Assembly (NCBI GenBank): GCA_025927475.1
Contig: JAICLL010000011.1
Span: 1-64,000 of the forward strand
DNA: 64,000 nucleotides
Direction of reading: 5' to 3'
Source: Pirellulales bacterium
GTDB lineage: Bacteria; Planctomycetota; Planctomycetia; Pirellulales; JAICIG01
The notes under the pieces are model-generated. The model did not search any database, was not told the DNA's origin, and saw nothing but the letters and a program-made list of their open reading frames with translations. The position numbers and the translations under genes were made by a program. This document shows, in pieces, positions 34,457 to 42,609 of this stretch (position 1 is the first letter of the stretch; each line of letters begins with the position of its first letter).

Positions 34457-34819
34457 TTACGGCGCCCCGTCTAATGCGCTGGCTTCTTCCGTTTGGCGCT
34501 CTTCGGCCATCAGAGCATTGAAGCGGAGCATGAGCCGGTCGATTTTCTTCTCTTGCTCAGCGAGCTCTTGGATGAGTTTCTCTCGATGCTCGTCGTCGAA
34601 GAGTAGCTCATCGCCCATCTTATAGCGACCTGCGGTGCTGGGCGCCAACAACCGCCGCCACCCCTGGGCTGATACTGCCGCACTTTCGGCTTCCCTAGCG
34701 AGCTCCGCCTCGCGCTCGCGTCGCTGCCGCTGCCGCTCGAACCGGATGCCCAAAAAAAACGCGGCCACGACCAGCATGGCCACCAGCAACGCTCGTAAAG
34801 TGAATTGGGGGCGTGGCAT
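34457..34819 (-). CDS. Small membrane-anchored protein of unknown function
   Basis: The 120-residue protein starts PRPQFTLRALLVAMLVVAAF, a membrane anchor of a type common in planctomycete proteins, followed by a charged, coiled-coil-like region (RFERQRQRREREAELAREAE and EKLIQELAEQEKKIDRLMLR). No enzyme motif is seen. Related N-termini occur in the broken gene next to it (34893-35184). Confidence 0.65.
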   Translation of the reverse strand: MPRPQFTLRALLVAMLVVAAFFLGIRFERQRQRREREAELAREAESAAVSAQGWRRLLAPSTAGRYKMGDELLFDDEHREKLIQELAEQEKKIDRLMLRFNALMAEERQTEEASALDGAP

Positions 34820-34892
34820 GAGGATAGTTTAGCGGATTATGCCGGTCACGTCGAAAGGCATGTTTTCAGGGCAGCACCAAACGAGGGTATCA

Positions 34893-35184
34893 CTACCGGG
34901 CAGTCGGCAACTCGCGTGGCGCCGGCTCGGCCTCAGAGTGATCGTCTGTGACGGCCGGCGGCACGAGGGAATCGGTGGGAACCCTTTGCCGTTCGAAGGT
35001 GCCGTCGTCAAACAGGGTGTACACGATGCACCAGTCGTCGTCGAGCTCTTCGGCGGCTGAGAATACTATGATCCGCTGACGAGGGAAAGACGGCCCTCCA
35101 CAGGCGGGGGACCTCAACGGAGGCCAGCGCCGTCGTCAGCATCAACCACAGCAGTGTTTTTAAGCTGAACCGAGGGCGGCGCAT
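34893..35184 (-). pseudogene. Frameshifted small membrane-anchored protein
   Basis: The frame beginning at 35184 encodes RRPRFSLKTLLWLMLTTALA, the same anchor type as the neighbour, but soon turns into Arg-rich nonsense and stops at about 35008. In the next frame, sense resumes as FPRQRIIVFSAAEELDDDWC and IVYTLFDDGTFERQRVPTD and ends at 34893. A single frameshift near residue 25 would explain this. A sequencing error is possible. Confidence 0.5.
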
Positions 35185-35302
35185 GGCAAAAACTAGGAGC
35201 GGACGAAGAATCGCTTCGGCAATTCTATCGGTCCACAGCCACCTCTCCCAGAGCGAGAGGAATCTAGGAATCTGTAGGTCGAAGTTATTCTTTGTCCGCT
35301 CG

Positions 35303-35525
35303 CTACCAGGAAATCGAGAGCGTCGGCAGGCGGCCAAGGCGTCGGCGAAGTTTCGTGATTCCGTCGTGGGTGGTCGCTGTGTTTGCTAGGTAAATCCGTT
35401 TCAGGTGTGGGAAGATCGGAAGCTGCTCAAGTCCCCGGTCGGAAATCGGGGCTCCTGGAGCAAATACCAACAATAAAGAGCCGCCGCTCCGTTCGCGAAT
35501 AAACTCTCGCCGCGGTTAGAGAACC
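35303..35525 (-). pseudogene. Leucine-rich-repeat protein remnant (3' end)
   Basis: A minus-strand frame without a start reads ISDRGLEQLPIFPHLKRIYL then ANTATTHDGITKLRRRL, which fits one leucine-rich repeat and the usual end of such planctomycete proteins. The upstream part of the gene is absent. The right boundary is approximate. The rest of the 35.2-35.6 kb stretch shows nothing recognisable. Confidence 0.4.
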
Positions 35526-35631
35526 TAGGATCTTGGCATCTCGCTGTGCACGTCGCAAAGCGGCCAAGAAAACCTATTTGGCAACGAAGTAAGTTCCGGC
35601 GATTTCCTGTCCTCACGTGGGAGTGTCTGCT

Positions 35632-35832
35632 ATGGTCCTGTTTGCCCAAAACGGCGCGTGGTCATGGTTTTCGATCTTCAGTCAAGTCAATCTGTGGGGC
35701 CTGTTCGCGATCGTCGCGATCTGCGGCGCGGCCACTGACATTGTCCGCCGGGTGCTGCAACACCGCGAGCGCATCGCCATGATTCAGGCCGGCATGTACC
35801 CCAATGAGCACCCAACTGCGGCGGGCGATTAG
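35632..35832 (+). CDS. Small membrane protein of unknown function
   Basis: The 66-residue protein has one hydrophobic segment (FSQVNLWGLFAIVAICGAAT) and a short tail with RRVLQHRERIAMIQAGMYP, a pattern seen in small bacterial membrane proteins that interact with other envelope components. The ATG at 35632 is chosen because GGGAG at 35619-35623 precedes it; a GTG at 35617 is the alternative. It is isolated between minus-strand genes. Confidence 0.6.
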   Translation: MVLFAQNGAWSWFSIFSQVNLWGLFAIVAICGAATDIVRRVLQHRERIAMIQAGMYPNEHPTAAGD

Positions 35833-35890
35833 CCGGTCCGTCGTCCATCCATCCAGGGCGGTCTCGTTACGCAGAAGGAACCAGGCGCGA

Positions 35891-36625
35891 TCAATCGGCG
35901 GCTGCGTCTTCACCAGCCCGCACAAAGCGATAGCCCACGCCGCGCACGCTCAGAAAATGCCGAGGCTCGGTTGGGTCTTGCTCAAAATACTTGCGCAGCC
36001 GCATCACAAAGTTGTCGATCGTGCGAGTGGTCTCGATGAACGGCTGCCGCCAGACCCGCTCGAGCAATTCGGCCCGATTCAGCACGCGTCCCTCGTTTTC
36101 GATGAAATAACGCAGCAGGCTCATTTCGATGGGCGTCAGCCGCAACTCCTGATCGCCGACGGTCGCTTCGTACGTGTCGAAATTGACCCGGGCGCGGCCG
36201 AATTCATAGACATTCTGCCGCCCGCCGCCAGCTTCGCGCTGGCTGCGCCCGAGCAGGTTGCGGACCATCGCCAGCAGCTCGTCGAGCTCGAACGGCTTTT
36301 GTAAGTATTGGTCGGCCCCCACGTCGTAGCCGCGAATGCGGTCTTCGGCCAGCGTGCGGGCGCTGAGCATCAGCACCGGCACATGGTTGCCCGCCTGACG
36401 CAGCGATTCGCAAACGGCATAACCGCTCATGCCGGGCAGCATCAGGTCGAGGATCACCAGGTGAATGCCCGGCTGTTGGTCGATCAGCCGCAACGCCGTG
36501 GGACCGTCGGGGGCGATGCTGGTGAGATAGCCCTCGTCATCGAGGTTGAACTTGATGCCGTGCGCTAGGTGCGCTTCGTCCTCGACAATCAGGATGTGCT
36601 TTTGATCTGCCATTTCGCGCCTCAC
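35891..36625 (-). CDS. OmpR/PhoB-type response regulator
   Basis: The 244-residue regulator has an N-terminal receiver (HILIVEDEAHLAHGI, phosphoacceptor Asp60 in VILDLMLPG, and the conserved lysine in YLQKPF) and a C-terminal winged-helix DNA-binding domain (LTPIEMSLLRYFIENEGRVL, then VRGVGYRF). The start at 36625 overlaps the stop of the sensor kinase gene by 4 bases; the ATG at 36613 with GAGGCG before it is an alternative. Kinase first and regulator second is the less common order. Confidence 0.93.
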   Translation of the reverse strand: MRREMADQKHILIVEDEAHLAHGIKFNLDDEGYLTSIAPDGPTALRLIDQQPGIHLVILDLMLPGMSGYAVCESLRQAGNHVPVLMLSARTLAEDRIRGYDVGADQYLQKPFELDELLAMVRNLLGRSQREAGGGRQNVYEFGRARVNFDTYEATVGDQELRLTPIEMSLLRYFIENEGRVLNRAELLERVWRQPFIETTRTIDNFVMRLRKYFEQDPTEPRHFLSVRGVGYRFVRAGEDAAAD

Positions 36626-37503
36626 GGCATGCCGGGCAGTTCGACTTCGAACACTGTGCCTGGCTGAGGGACCCGCGCCCGCACGCTGATTCTACCACGC
36701 ATGCGGCCCACGAGGGTACGGACAATATATAGTCCCAGGCCGGTGCCCGACTGCGAGCGTTCCAACTCGCTGCCCAGCCGGACGAAACGGCCAAAGATCT
36801 TTCGCCGCAGCTTGGCCGGAATGCCCGGCCCCTGGTCGGTGACGCGCGTGATGACGCTGCCGTGGCTGTTGGGCCACGATTCGACGCTCACTTGCGGCTG
36901 CGGGCCGGAGTATTTCACCGCATTGTCAATCAGATTACGGAAGACGATTTCCAGGTCGAGCGGGCGAGCGCGCACCCGGCTGGGCGTGGCGCTGACGGTC
37001 ACCGCGTCGGCAGGCAGCCGGTGCCGCAGGCAAACGGTTTGGGCGCAATTGTCGAGCACCTCGGCCAGCGGAACCTCAATCGCCTCCTGGTCGGCGGGCG
37101 TTTGATCGAGCCGCGCGGCGTCGAGCAAATGATTGATCAGCGTGTCGAGCCGGTCGAGATCTTCCAGCATGAAGCGGTAAAAATCGGCCTGCTGAGCTTC
37201 GGTCATGCTGCGGCGGCCGAGCGTCTGCAAGTAAAGCTTCAACGACGCGATCGGGCTTTTCAGCTCGTGCGTGACGCTGTCGATAAAGTTCGATTGCCGC
37301 TGGTTGAGGCTAATTTGCTTGACGGCGATCGTCAGATAGAGCACCACGCCCACCATCACCAGCACCAGGAAGGTGGTGCCGATGGCCAGCACGCTCACCG
37401 AGTTGAGCGCCAGCAAGATCCAACCGACGATCAGCGCCACCAGCAGCACCATCATCACCACGCCCAGCGTGATGGGCCAACCTACGGAGCGGCGACGCGA
37501 CAT
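36622..37503 (-). CDS. Sensor histidine kinase
   Basis: The 293-residue kinase has two adjacent transmembrane segments (ITLGVVMMVLLVALIVGWIL and LAIGTTFLVLVMVGVVLYLT) with almost no loop between them, so it probably senses something in or at the membrane. The phosphoacceptor is in HELKSPIASL (His79). The ATPase domain shows the N box NAVKYS, DQGPGIP and GTGLGLYIV. An ATG at 37569 would add 22 poorly conserved residues. It is the partner of the overlapping response regulator. Confidence 0.92.
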   Translation of the reverse strand: MSRRRSVGWPITLGVVMMVLLVALIVGWILLALNSVSVLAIGTTFLVLVMVGVVLYLTIAVKQISLNQRQSNFIDSVTHELKSPIASLKLYLQTLGRRSMTEAQQADFYRFMLEDLDRLDTLINHLLDAARLDQTPADQEAIEVPLAEVLDNCAQTVCLRHRLPADAVTVSATPSRVRARPLDLEIVFRNLIDNAVKYSGPQPQVSVESWPNSHGSVITRVTDQGPGIPAKLRRKIFGRFVRLGSELERSQSGTGLGLYIVRTLVGRMRGRISVRARVPQPGTVFEVELPGMP

Positions 37504-37616
37504 GGGTGAGGAATTGCTGAGTGCGGATTGCGTAGTAGGCGGTGACTGGGCAGAGTCTAAGCGATGCACTTATCGGCATTGGCGAACAAAACCGGTAGTT
37601 CTTACGTTGGGCGTCT

Positions 37617-37638
37617 GTAGGGAACGGACTCCGTGCCG
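37617..37638 (-). repeat. Interspersed stem-loop repeat, copy B (inverted)
   Basis: GTAGGGAACGGACTCCGTGC then CG, the reverse complement of copies A, C and D. The flanking CGTCTGTAG matches the flank of copy D when inverted. Confidence 0.8.
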
Positions 37639-37719
37639 CTGGAGCGAACCGCCAATCGACGTTGTCCCGCCGCTGCGGTGCGTTGGGCCGAAGGGCGGGG
37701 CGAAGTCGCGCCGCCCCTC

Positions 37720-37747
37720 ACGGAACGGCACGGAGTCCGTTCCCTAC
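37720..37747 (+). repeat. Interspersed stem-loop repeat, copy C
   Basis: Contains GGAACGG at 37722-37728 and CCGTTCC at 37737-37743, forming a 7-base-pair stem around CACGGAGT. It is inverted relative to copy B. Confidence 0.85.
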
Positions 37748-37892
37748 AGGCCTTCTGCCATGGTGCTACCCATTTTGATTGTCAAAACCGATGAGAAGCG
37801 CAGCCGGGGCATCGGCTAGCCTCTGCTCCAGCTACCTGCGTTATCTTAACATCCCGGAGACTCACGGGTGGCAAATTGCCGGCGATGTCAAG

Positions 37893-39164
37893 CTATTTGC
37901 CGATCGCGTATAGGTGCTTTTCGCCGCGCAGAAAGATCTGGCCCTGACTGATGGCCGGCGAGGCGTAGCAGGCTTCGCCCAAGGCGTTTTTGGCAAGTTG
38001 CTGGTATTGATCGTCCGGGCGAACGATGGTCGTCACTCCCTCGTCGGAGAGGAAATACACCAGCCCTGCCGCCGCTGCCAGACTGGCGCTAAAGTGTGGT
38101 CCCAACCGCTTTTTCCAGACCCGCTGTCCGTAAGAGCGATAGCAACTGGCGATGCCTTCGTCAGAAACGACCAAGAAATAATCGCCGACCGCGATCGGCG
38201 ACGGAACATATGATGTGTTTTCGGTGGTCCGCCAGGCGATGTGTGTGTCGGTCACATTGCCGTGGCCGTCGGGCCGGATGGCCAGAATGTGATGCTCCGG
38301 AAAACCCGCCGTCAAAAACACGAGGCCCTCATTGTAAACCACCGACGCCACAAACTGCTCGGTCGGCCCATCGACGATCCAGTGCCGAGAGCCGTCGTGC
38401 GGATCGTAGCTGGCCACCGACTTTGAGCCGGACAAAATCATCTGGCAGCGGCCGTCGATGGTGCGAATGATCGGTGTCGAATAGCTGCGGGTTTTGTTTT
38501 CGCGAGGCACTTTCCAGAGAGTCTTGCCCGTGCGGCGGTCGAGCGCCACCAGATACGCCTCGCCGTCGTGGTCGCCATTGACAATCACCTTGTCTTCAAA
38601 CAGCACCGGGCAACTGCAATAGCCGTGCACGCTGGAGAACGGCCCGGGCCGCACCAGCCATTGCTGATTGCCCTCGAAGTCGTAGGCGGCCACAGCCATC
38701 CGCGCTCCTTGGGCGGAGCCTGCCTGGCCGGCTTCGAGAAACGTCACATAAATCTGGCGGCCGTCGGTGGCCGGCGTGCTCGAAGCATAGCTGTTCAGGT
38801 GATGTTTCTTTTCCAGCGGCGATTGCAACACCGATTTGCGCCAGAGGGTCTCGCCCGTGCGACGATCGAGGCAGAGAAGAATGCGATCTTGCTCTTCTTC
38901 CAGGCAGCTTGCCAGCAAGATGCGATCTTCCCAGACGACCGGCGAGGCATGTCCCGTGCCCGGTACTTCGACCTTCCAGGCGATGTTGTCGCCGGTCGTG
39001 CCATCCCACTGCGTTGGGATTTTCTGCTCCTGGCTGGTGCCATCGCCGCGCGGCCCGCGCCAGCCGGGCCAGTTCTCGGCCTGTACGGGGCTGGCCGAAC
39101 CCAGCATGAACAAGGCCAGACCGAAAAGCACGAGGCATCGCCGTGAAAACCGAAGCTGAGGCAT
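37893..39164 (-). CDS. PQQ-binding-like beta-propeller repeat protein, secreted
   Basis: The 423-residue protein has a signal peptide (CLVLFGLALFMLGSASPVQA) followed by NWPGWRGPRGDGTSQE, the standard mature start of planctomycete PQQ-like propeller proteins. Blade-type repeats recur, for example DRRTGETLWRKSVL and DRRTGKTLWKVPRE. Although such proteins resemble quinoprotein dehydrogenases and BamB, they mostly lack known catalytic residues and may serve as binding scaffolds in the envelope. No operon partner is evident. Confidence 0.88.
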   Translation of the reverse strand: MPQLRFSRRCLVLFGLALFMLGSASPVQAENWPGWRGPRGDGTSQEQKIPTQWDGTTGDNIAWKVEVPGTGHASPVVWEDRILLASCLEEEQDRILLCLDRRTGETLWRKSVLQSPLEKKHHLNSYASSTPATDGRQIYVTFLEAGQAGSAQGARMAVAAYDFEGNQQWLVRPGPFSSVHGYCSCPVLFEDKVIVNGDHDGEAYLVALDRRTGKTLWKVPRENKTRSYSTPIIRTIDGRCQMILSGSKSVASYDPHDGSRHWIVDGPTEQFVASVVYNEGLVFLTAGFPEHHILAIRPDGHGNVTDTHIAWRTTENTSYVPSPIAVGDYFLVVSDEGIASCYRSYGQRVWKKRLGPHFSASLAAAAGLVYFLSDEGVTTIVRPDDQYQQLAKNALGEACYASPAISQGQIFLRGEKHLYAIGK

Positions 39165-39230
39165 GGCGTGAGGCGGGCAAAGGGAGGCGGGAGGACCAGC
39201 CTTAACTTATCAGCAACGCGGGCCGGCAGG

Positions 39231-39545
39231 TCAAGTGTCAAGAAGAGATTGCCAGTCGCGTGCGCCGTGCAAGACGCGCACTACTTCGATCCCATCATCG
39301 ACCAGGCGATAAAAAATTAAATGGTTCCGGAAATCGATTACTCGACATACCCGAAGCTCCGAACACTTGTTCCGACCGATCGACACCTGGGCGCCAAGTT
39401 CTGGAGATCGTGCGATTCGATCGCTAGACTCCTTGACCATGATGTAGAAACGGGCGGCGGTCTGCTCACTGTCGCGAGCGAGGTATGCGGCTTAGGCATC
39501 AATATCGTCATTCGCCGTGGGCGTGACGCGGACCTGCGGGTTCAT
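39231..39545 (-). pseudogene. parE: ParE/RelE-type toxin gene with an in-frame stop
   Basis: From the ATG at 39545 the frame reads MNPQVRVTPTANDDIDA, then TAA (39494-39492), then in the same frame AAYLARDSEQTAARFY and on to VCRVIDFRNHLIFYRLVDDG and VVRVLHGARDWQSLL, a normal ParE end. Removing the stop restores a complete toxin of about 104 residues. The TAA could have come from a CAA glutamine codon by one change. The start lies inside the antitoxin gene (38-base overlap), the usual parDE layout. The toxin is probably inactive. Confidence 0.8.
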
Positions 39546-39810
39546 GGTGCTGTCGCGGCGTTAATTCGCCATTTCTAAGCCGACGCAACTTTTCGTTCCA
39601 AAACTCTTCGTTGGCCTCAATCGACGGCCCAGAGTTGAGCCCTTCCAGAAGCAACTGTTCCAGTTCATCCTCCGCCTTACGTCGCCGCTCGGCATTGAGC
39701 ACGGCGGAAACATATTCATCAGGCCGCGCAAAGCCGGCGGCGGCGGTTTGCTCTTCGACGAATGACTTGAGCGGTTCGTTCAGCGAAATGTACAGAGAAT
39801 CGGAGGCCAT
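39508..39810 (-). CDS. parD: ParD-type antitoxin
   Basis: The 100-residue antitoxin starts with ISLNEPLKSFVEEQTAAAGF and ARPDEYVSAVLNAERRRKAE, a ribbon-helix-helix pattern of ParD, followed by the toxin-binding tail LLLEGLNSGPSIEANEEFW. It normally neutralises ParE and represses the operon. Its toxin gene downstream carries a stop codon, so it may now act only as a repressor or be a relic. Confidence 0.85.
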   Translation of the reverse strand: MASDSLYISLNEPLKSFVEEQTAAAGFARPDEYVSAVLNAERRRKAEDELEQLLLEGLNSGPSIEANEEFWNEKLRRLRNGELTPRQHHEPAGPRHAHGE

Positions 39811-39917
39811 TATTCGCCCTCACATATCTGTGTCAGGCGGAAATCGCCTGATCTACCAAGTAGGTTACCCCGCCCCAAATGCGCGTGTCAACGCGGCGAT
39901 CATGCGGGGTTGGAAGA

Positions 39918-40151
39918 TTATTCTCCCGAGCCGCCACTTCTGAGTGGAGGCGCGATTCCGTACTCGGTGACAGGCTCGCCGGTGATTCGCTCCCATTTCG
40001 TGCCATCTCGCAGTCGTATCGTTTCCCTGCGAAGGCCGTAGATAAAGCCCGTTTCCTTTGAATGCCTCGAAGTGGGTCTGCGCTGCACCAAGATCGGCTC
40101 GTCGAGTTGCCGTTGAATCGCCATGCCGCCAAAGTCATCAGAACCCGCCAC
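39918..40151 (-). CDS. Small hypothetical protein
   Basis: A 77-residue frame with a balanced composition (KETGFIYGLRRETIRLRDGT then KWERITGEPVTEYGIAPPL) unlike the chance frames around it. No domain is recognised and no signal or membrane segment is seen. It lies between the parDE locus and a repeat copy. It may equally be non-coding. Confidence 0.35.
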   Translation of the reverse strand: MAGSDDFGGMAIQRQLDEPILVQRRPTSRHSKETGFIYGLRRETIRLRDGTKWERITGEPVTEYGIAPPLRSGGSGE

Positions 40152-40239
40152 ACCGGTCGAATCAAGACCACTTTCCTACGCTACTCAGTGCAATGTGATG
40201 CTCGGGCGCAGAGGAGAGGACGATGCCGTTTCGCAATTC

Positions 40240-40267
40240 ACGGAACGGCACGGAGTCCGTTCCCTAC
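40240..40267 (+). repeat. Interspersed stem-loop repeat, copy D
   Basis: Contains GGAACGG at 40242-40248 and CCGTTCC at 40257-40263, identical to copy C over the whole element. It is followed by ACAGACGTCGACCGA, which resembles the flank of copy A (CCGACGTCGAGCG). Confidence 0.85.
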
Positions 40268-40342
40268 AGACGTCGACCGATGGACTACCGGTTCTGCTCT
40301 CTACAACCGGTCCGATGTCCCTTGCACACGCCCGTTGCCTAG

Positions 40343-41284
40343 TTATCGTGGCACGCCCCAATCCAGCCCCACATCAAACCACGGCGCCGAATGAGTCAAG
40401 GCCCCGACGCTGATCCGGTCGACGCCGCTGCGGGCGATGTCGGCCACCGTCGTCAGGTCGATTCCGCCGGAAGCCTCCAGCTCGATCGATGGCGCCAAGG
40501 CGTCGCGCCGCTGGACCGCCTGCCGCAGCAGCTCGGGCGACATGTTATCTAGCAGCACAATGTTTGGACCGGCGGGCAAGACTTCGACCAATTGCTCGAG
40601 CGTATCGACTTCGACCTCCACCAGCATGTCGTGCCGTGGATCGTCGGCTTCGGCCTGGCGGAGAAACTCGCGGGCGCGCTCAACGGCTTGCCGCGGCGTG
40701 TAGCGCACGCCTTCAGCCGAGGCGCAATGCGCCAGATGGTTGTCTTTGATCAGGATGCCGTCAAACAAGCCCGTGCGGTGGTTGTGACCGCCGCCGTGAC
40801 GAACGGCATATTTTTCCAGGCGGCGCCAGCCGGGCATGGTTTTGCGCGTGTCATAGATGCGGGCGCGCGTGCCCGACACCGCCTCGACAAACCGGCGAGT
40901 GAGCGTGGCAATGCCGCTCAAGCGGCCCAGCAGATTCAGCAAGGGCCGCTCGGCGGTGAGCAGGCTGCGGGCCGGGCCGCGAAGCTGAGCGATCGCGGCG
41001 CCGGCCTCAACCTGTTGTCCTTCATCGACCAAAAGGTCGGTCTCGATCCGCCGGTCGTACTCATCAAGCACGATCCGTGCGGGCAGCAAACCGGCAATCA
41101 CGCCCGGCTGCCGCGCGACGATTCGCGCCTGGCCGACCGCGGCGTCGGGCACCAACGCCACCGTCGTCCAGTCGTAAAGCCGATCGAGATCTTCGCGCAC
41201 CGCCAAACGAATGAGCTGGCGGCAGTCGTCTTCAACCTCGGCGTCCCAAGGAACCTGGCGAAAGTCTCTGCCGCGCTCACTCAT
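40343..41284 (-). CDS. nadC: Nicotinate-nucleotide pyrophosphorylase (carboxylating)
   Basis: The 313-residue enzyme converts quinolinate and PRPP to nicotinate mononucleotide in de novo NAD synthesis. Family marks are AERPLLNLLGRLSGIATLTR, the phosphate-binding YDTRKTMPGWRRLEKYAVRH, GGGHNHRTGLFDGILIKDNH, VEVEVDTLEQ, VLLDNMSPE and the closing SGGIDLTTVADIARSGVDRI. Length is normal. It follows the cysteine-rich protein gene by 6 bases on the same strand, an odd pairing. nadA and nadB are not in the window. Confidence 0.96.
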   Translation of the reverse strand: MSERGRDFRQVPWDAEVEDDCRQLIRLAVREDLDRLYDWTTVALVPDAAVGQARIVARQPGVIAGLLPARIVLDEYDRRIETDLLVDEGQQVEAGAAIAQLRGPARSLLTAERPLLNLLGRLSGIATLTRRFVEAVSGTRARIYDTRKTMPGWRRLEKYAVRHGGGHNHRTGLFDGILIKDNHLAHCASAEGVRYTPRQAVERAREFLRQAEADDPRHDMLVEVEVDTLEQLVEVLPAGPNIVLLDNMSPELLRQAVQRRDALAPSIELEASGGIDLTTVADIARSGVDRISVGALTHSAPWFDVGLDWGVPR

Positions 41285-41290
41285 GGTTGG

Positions 41291-42154
41291 CTATGACATC
41301 TGGCCCATCGCGGCCACCAGACGCTCGTTGACGTCGGTCGACTGCGGGGCGACCGGCGCAGCCGCTGGTCCTTGGGGCGCGCCGGTGTTGCACGGACGCG
41401 GCACACAACGCGGCACGCGCACCTGCACCGTGTACGGCACCTGGCGGCACACGCAATACGGCACTTGCCGCGTCATTTGCTGAGTGACCATCTGGCAGGT
41501 CACGCGCGGCACCTGACGAGTGATCGTCTGCGGCACCATCTTGCACACCGGCACATTGCAGCTCCGCGTGATTTGCTGCGGCACCATCTTGCACACTTGC
41601 ACCGGCACCGTCTCCATCACGTTTTTCCACACATAGCGAGTGACCGGCACTTTCTTCTCGACGATGTTGGGCACCCACACCGGGCAGGGCGGCGGGCAAG
41701 GCTGGCAGCAGCCCGTCTGCGGGGCCGGAGCCGGCGTCTGCCAGTGACCCATATCGCAACGATAGGTGCAATAGGTGGTCACCGGCTGGCACACGGGGCG
41801 GCAACGCTGCTTGTTGACCGTTTGGTACACTGGCTTCATCACCGTGCAGGTCCACTGCTTTTGCACCCATTCCATCTGTGGCTTGCAGATGGTGTATTGG
41901 CACGTCTGGTAGACCGTCTTATAGACCGGCTTGCAGATGGTGTAGTTGCACTGCCGATAGGCGGTTTCATAGACCGTGCGATAGCAGGTCACATTGCGCA
42001 CGTCGTACACAATGTCGTACTGCACGCAGGGCGCGCAGGGCGCGCAACAACCCGCGCCGTATCCTTGCCTCGCGCTGGCCCGCGCCTGGCCGGCTGAACT
42101 GAGTGCCAGGCAGAGGGCTGCGGCGGTCGAAATCCAGGAAACATGCTTCGTCAT
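41291..42154 (-). CDS. Cysteine-rich secreted repeat protein (planctomycete YTV-like)
   Basis: The 287-residue protein has a signal peptide (WISTAAALCLALSSAGQARA) and then many short imperfect repeats built on a Tyr/Val/Thr plus Cys theme, such as CNYTICKPVYKTVYQT, CQYTICKP and, further on, VQVCKMVPQQITRSCNVPVC. About a tenth of the residues are cysteine. This resembles the YTV-type repeats of planctomycete surface proteins, thought to be part of the protein-rich cell wall. The ATG at 42154 is preferred because the signal peptide starts there. Extensive disulphide cross-linking is likely. Confidence 0.75.
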   Translation of the reverse strand: MTKHVSWISTAAALCLALSSAGQARASARQGYGAGCCAPCAPCVQYDIVYDVRNVTCYRTVYETAYRQCNYTICKPVYKTVYQTCQYTICKPQMEWVQKQWTCTVMKPVYQTVNKQRCRPVCQPVTTYCTYRCDMGHWQTPAPAPQTGCCQPCPPPCPVWVPNIVEKKVPVTRYVWKNVMETVPVQVCKMVPQQITRSCNVPVCKMVPQTITRQVPRVTCQMVTQQMTRQVPYCVCRQVPYTVQVRVPRCVPRPCNTGAPQGPAAAPVAPQSTDVNERLVAAMGQMS

Positions 42155-42609
42155 AATGGGGGGCTCCTCAAGGAAAAAACAAAGTGGCGTAAGGTTGAAA
42201 ATCAGGGATGCGGTGCTCGTTTTAGCCAACTTGGCCGCTCAGGGCCCCCGGCAAGAGAGCCTCTGCGCCGGCCATAATGACCTTTTCGTCGAAAAAGGGC
42301 AAGGGTCTGCCCCGCGCGGTATGGCCAAATGTCAAGCCGGCAAAGTACTTAAGTGGCTTCGAAAAGCGCACAATTCGCCACCCGCCGCACCGCCGCGGAC
42401 GGCTTTTATGGGCTACGGTTGAACAGCGCATGGGCCTATCCGCAAGGTTACATGCCGAAATGGTGGTACAGGCGTCATTGTGGTGCGGGCGTCTCGCCTG
42501 TCTCCGCAGGCGGGAACGCCTGTGACGTAACGGCAGGCGGGACACCTGCACCACAACGGGCTCGACCTTCAACCCTTTTAGCGCCGCGCCGGCGGCGGAT
42601 GACACCCGC
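42155..42609. other. Intergenic region with a large inverted repeat
   Basis: No gene is recognised in this 455-base stretch between the divergent cysteine-rich and HDOD genes. It holds the imperfect inverted repeat at 42478-42556. Confidence 0.5.
42478..42556. repeat. Imperfect inverted repeat (23-base arms)
   Basis: The left arm 42478-42500 and the right arm 42534-42556 pair in 20 of 23 positions (TTGTGGTGCGGGCGTCTCGC versus TTGTGGTGCAGGTGTCCCGC on the opposite strand, then CTG). A smaller palindromic unit (CGCAGGCGGGAACGCCTG) lies between. This looks like a mobile-type small repeat rather than a terminator, since no T-run follows. Confidence 0.7.

Larger units (their letters stand above)
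37504..37892. other. Intergenic region with an inverted pair of stem-loop repeats
   Basis: No gene is seen. The region carries two copies of the GGAACGG...CCGTTCC repeat in opposite orientation (listed separately), about 80 bases apart. Confidence 0.6.
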
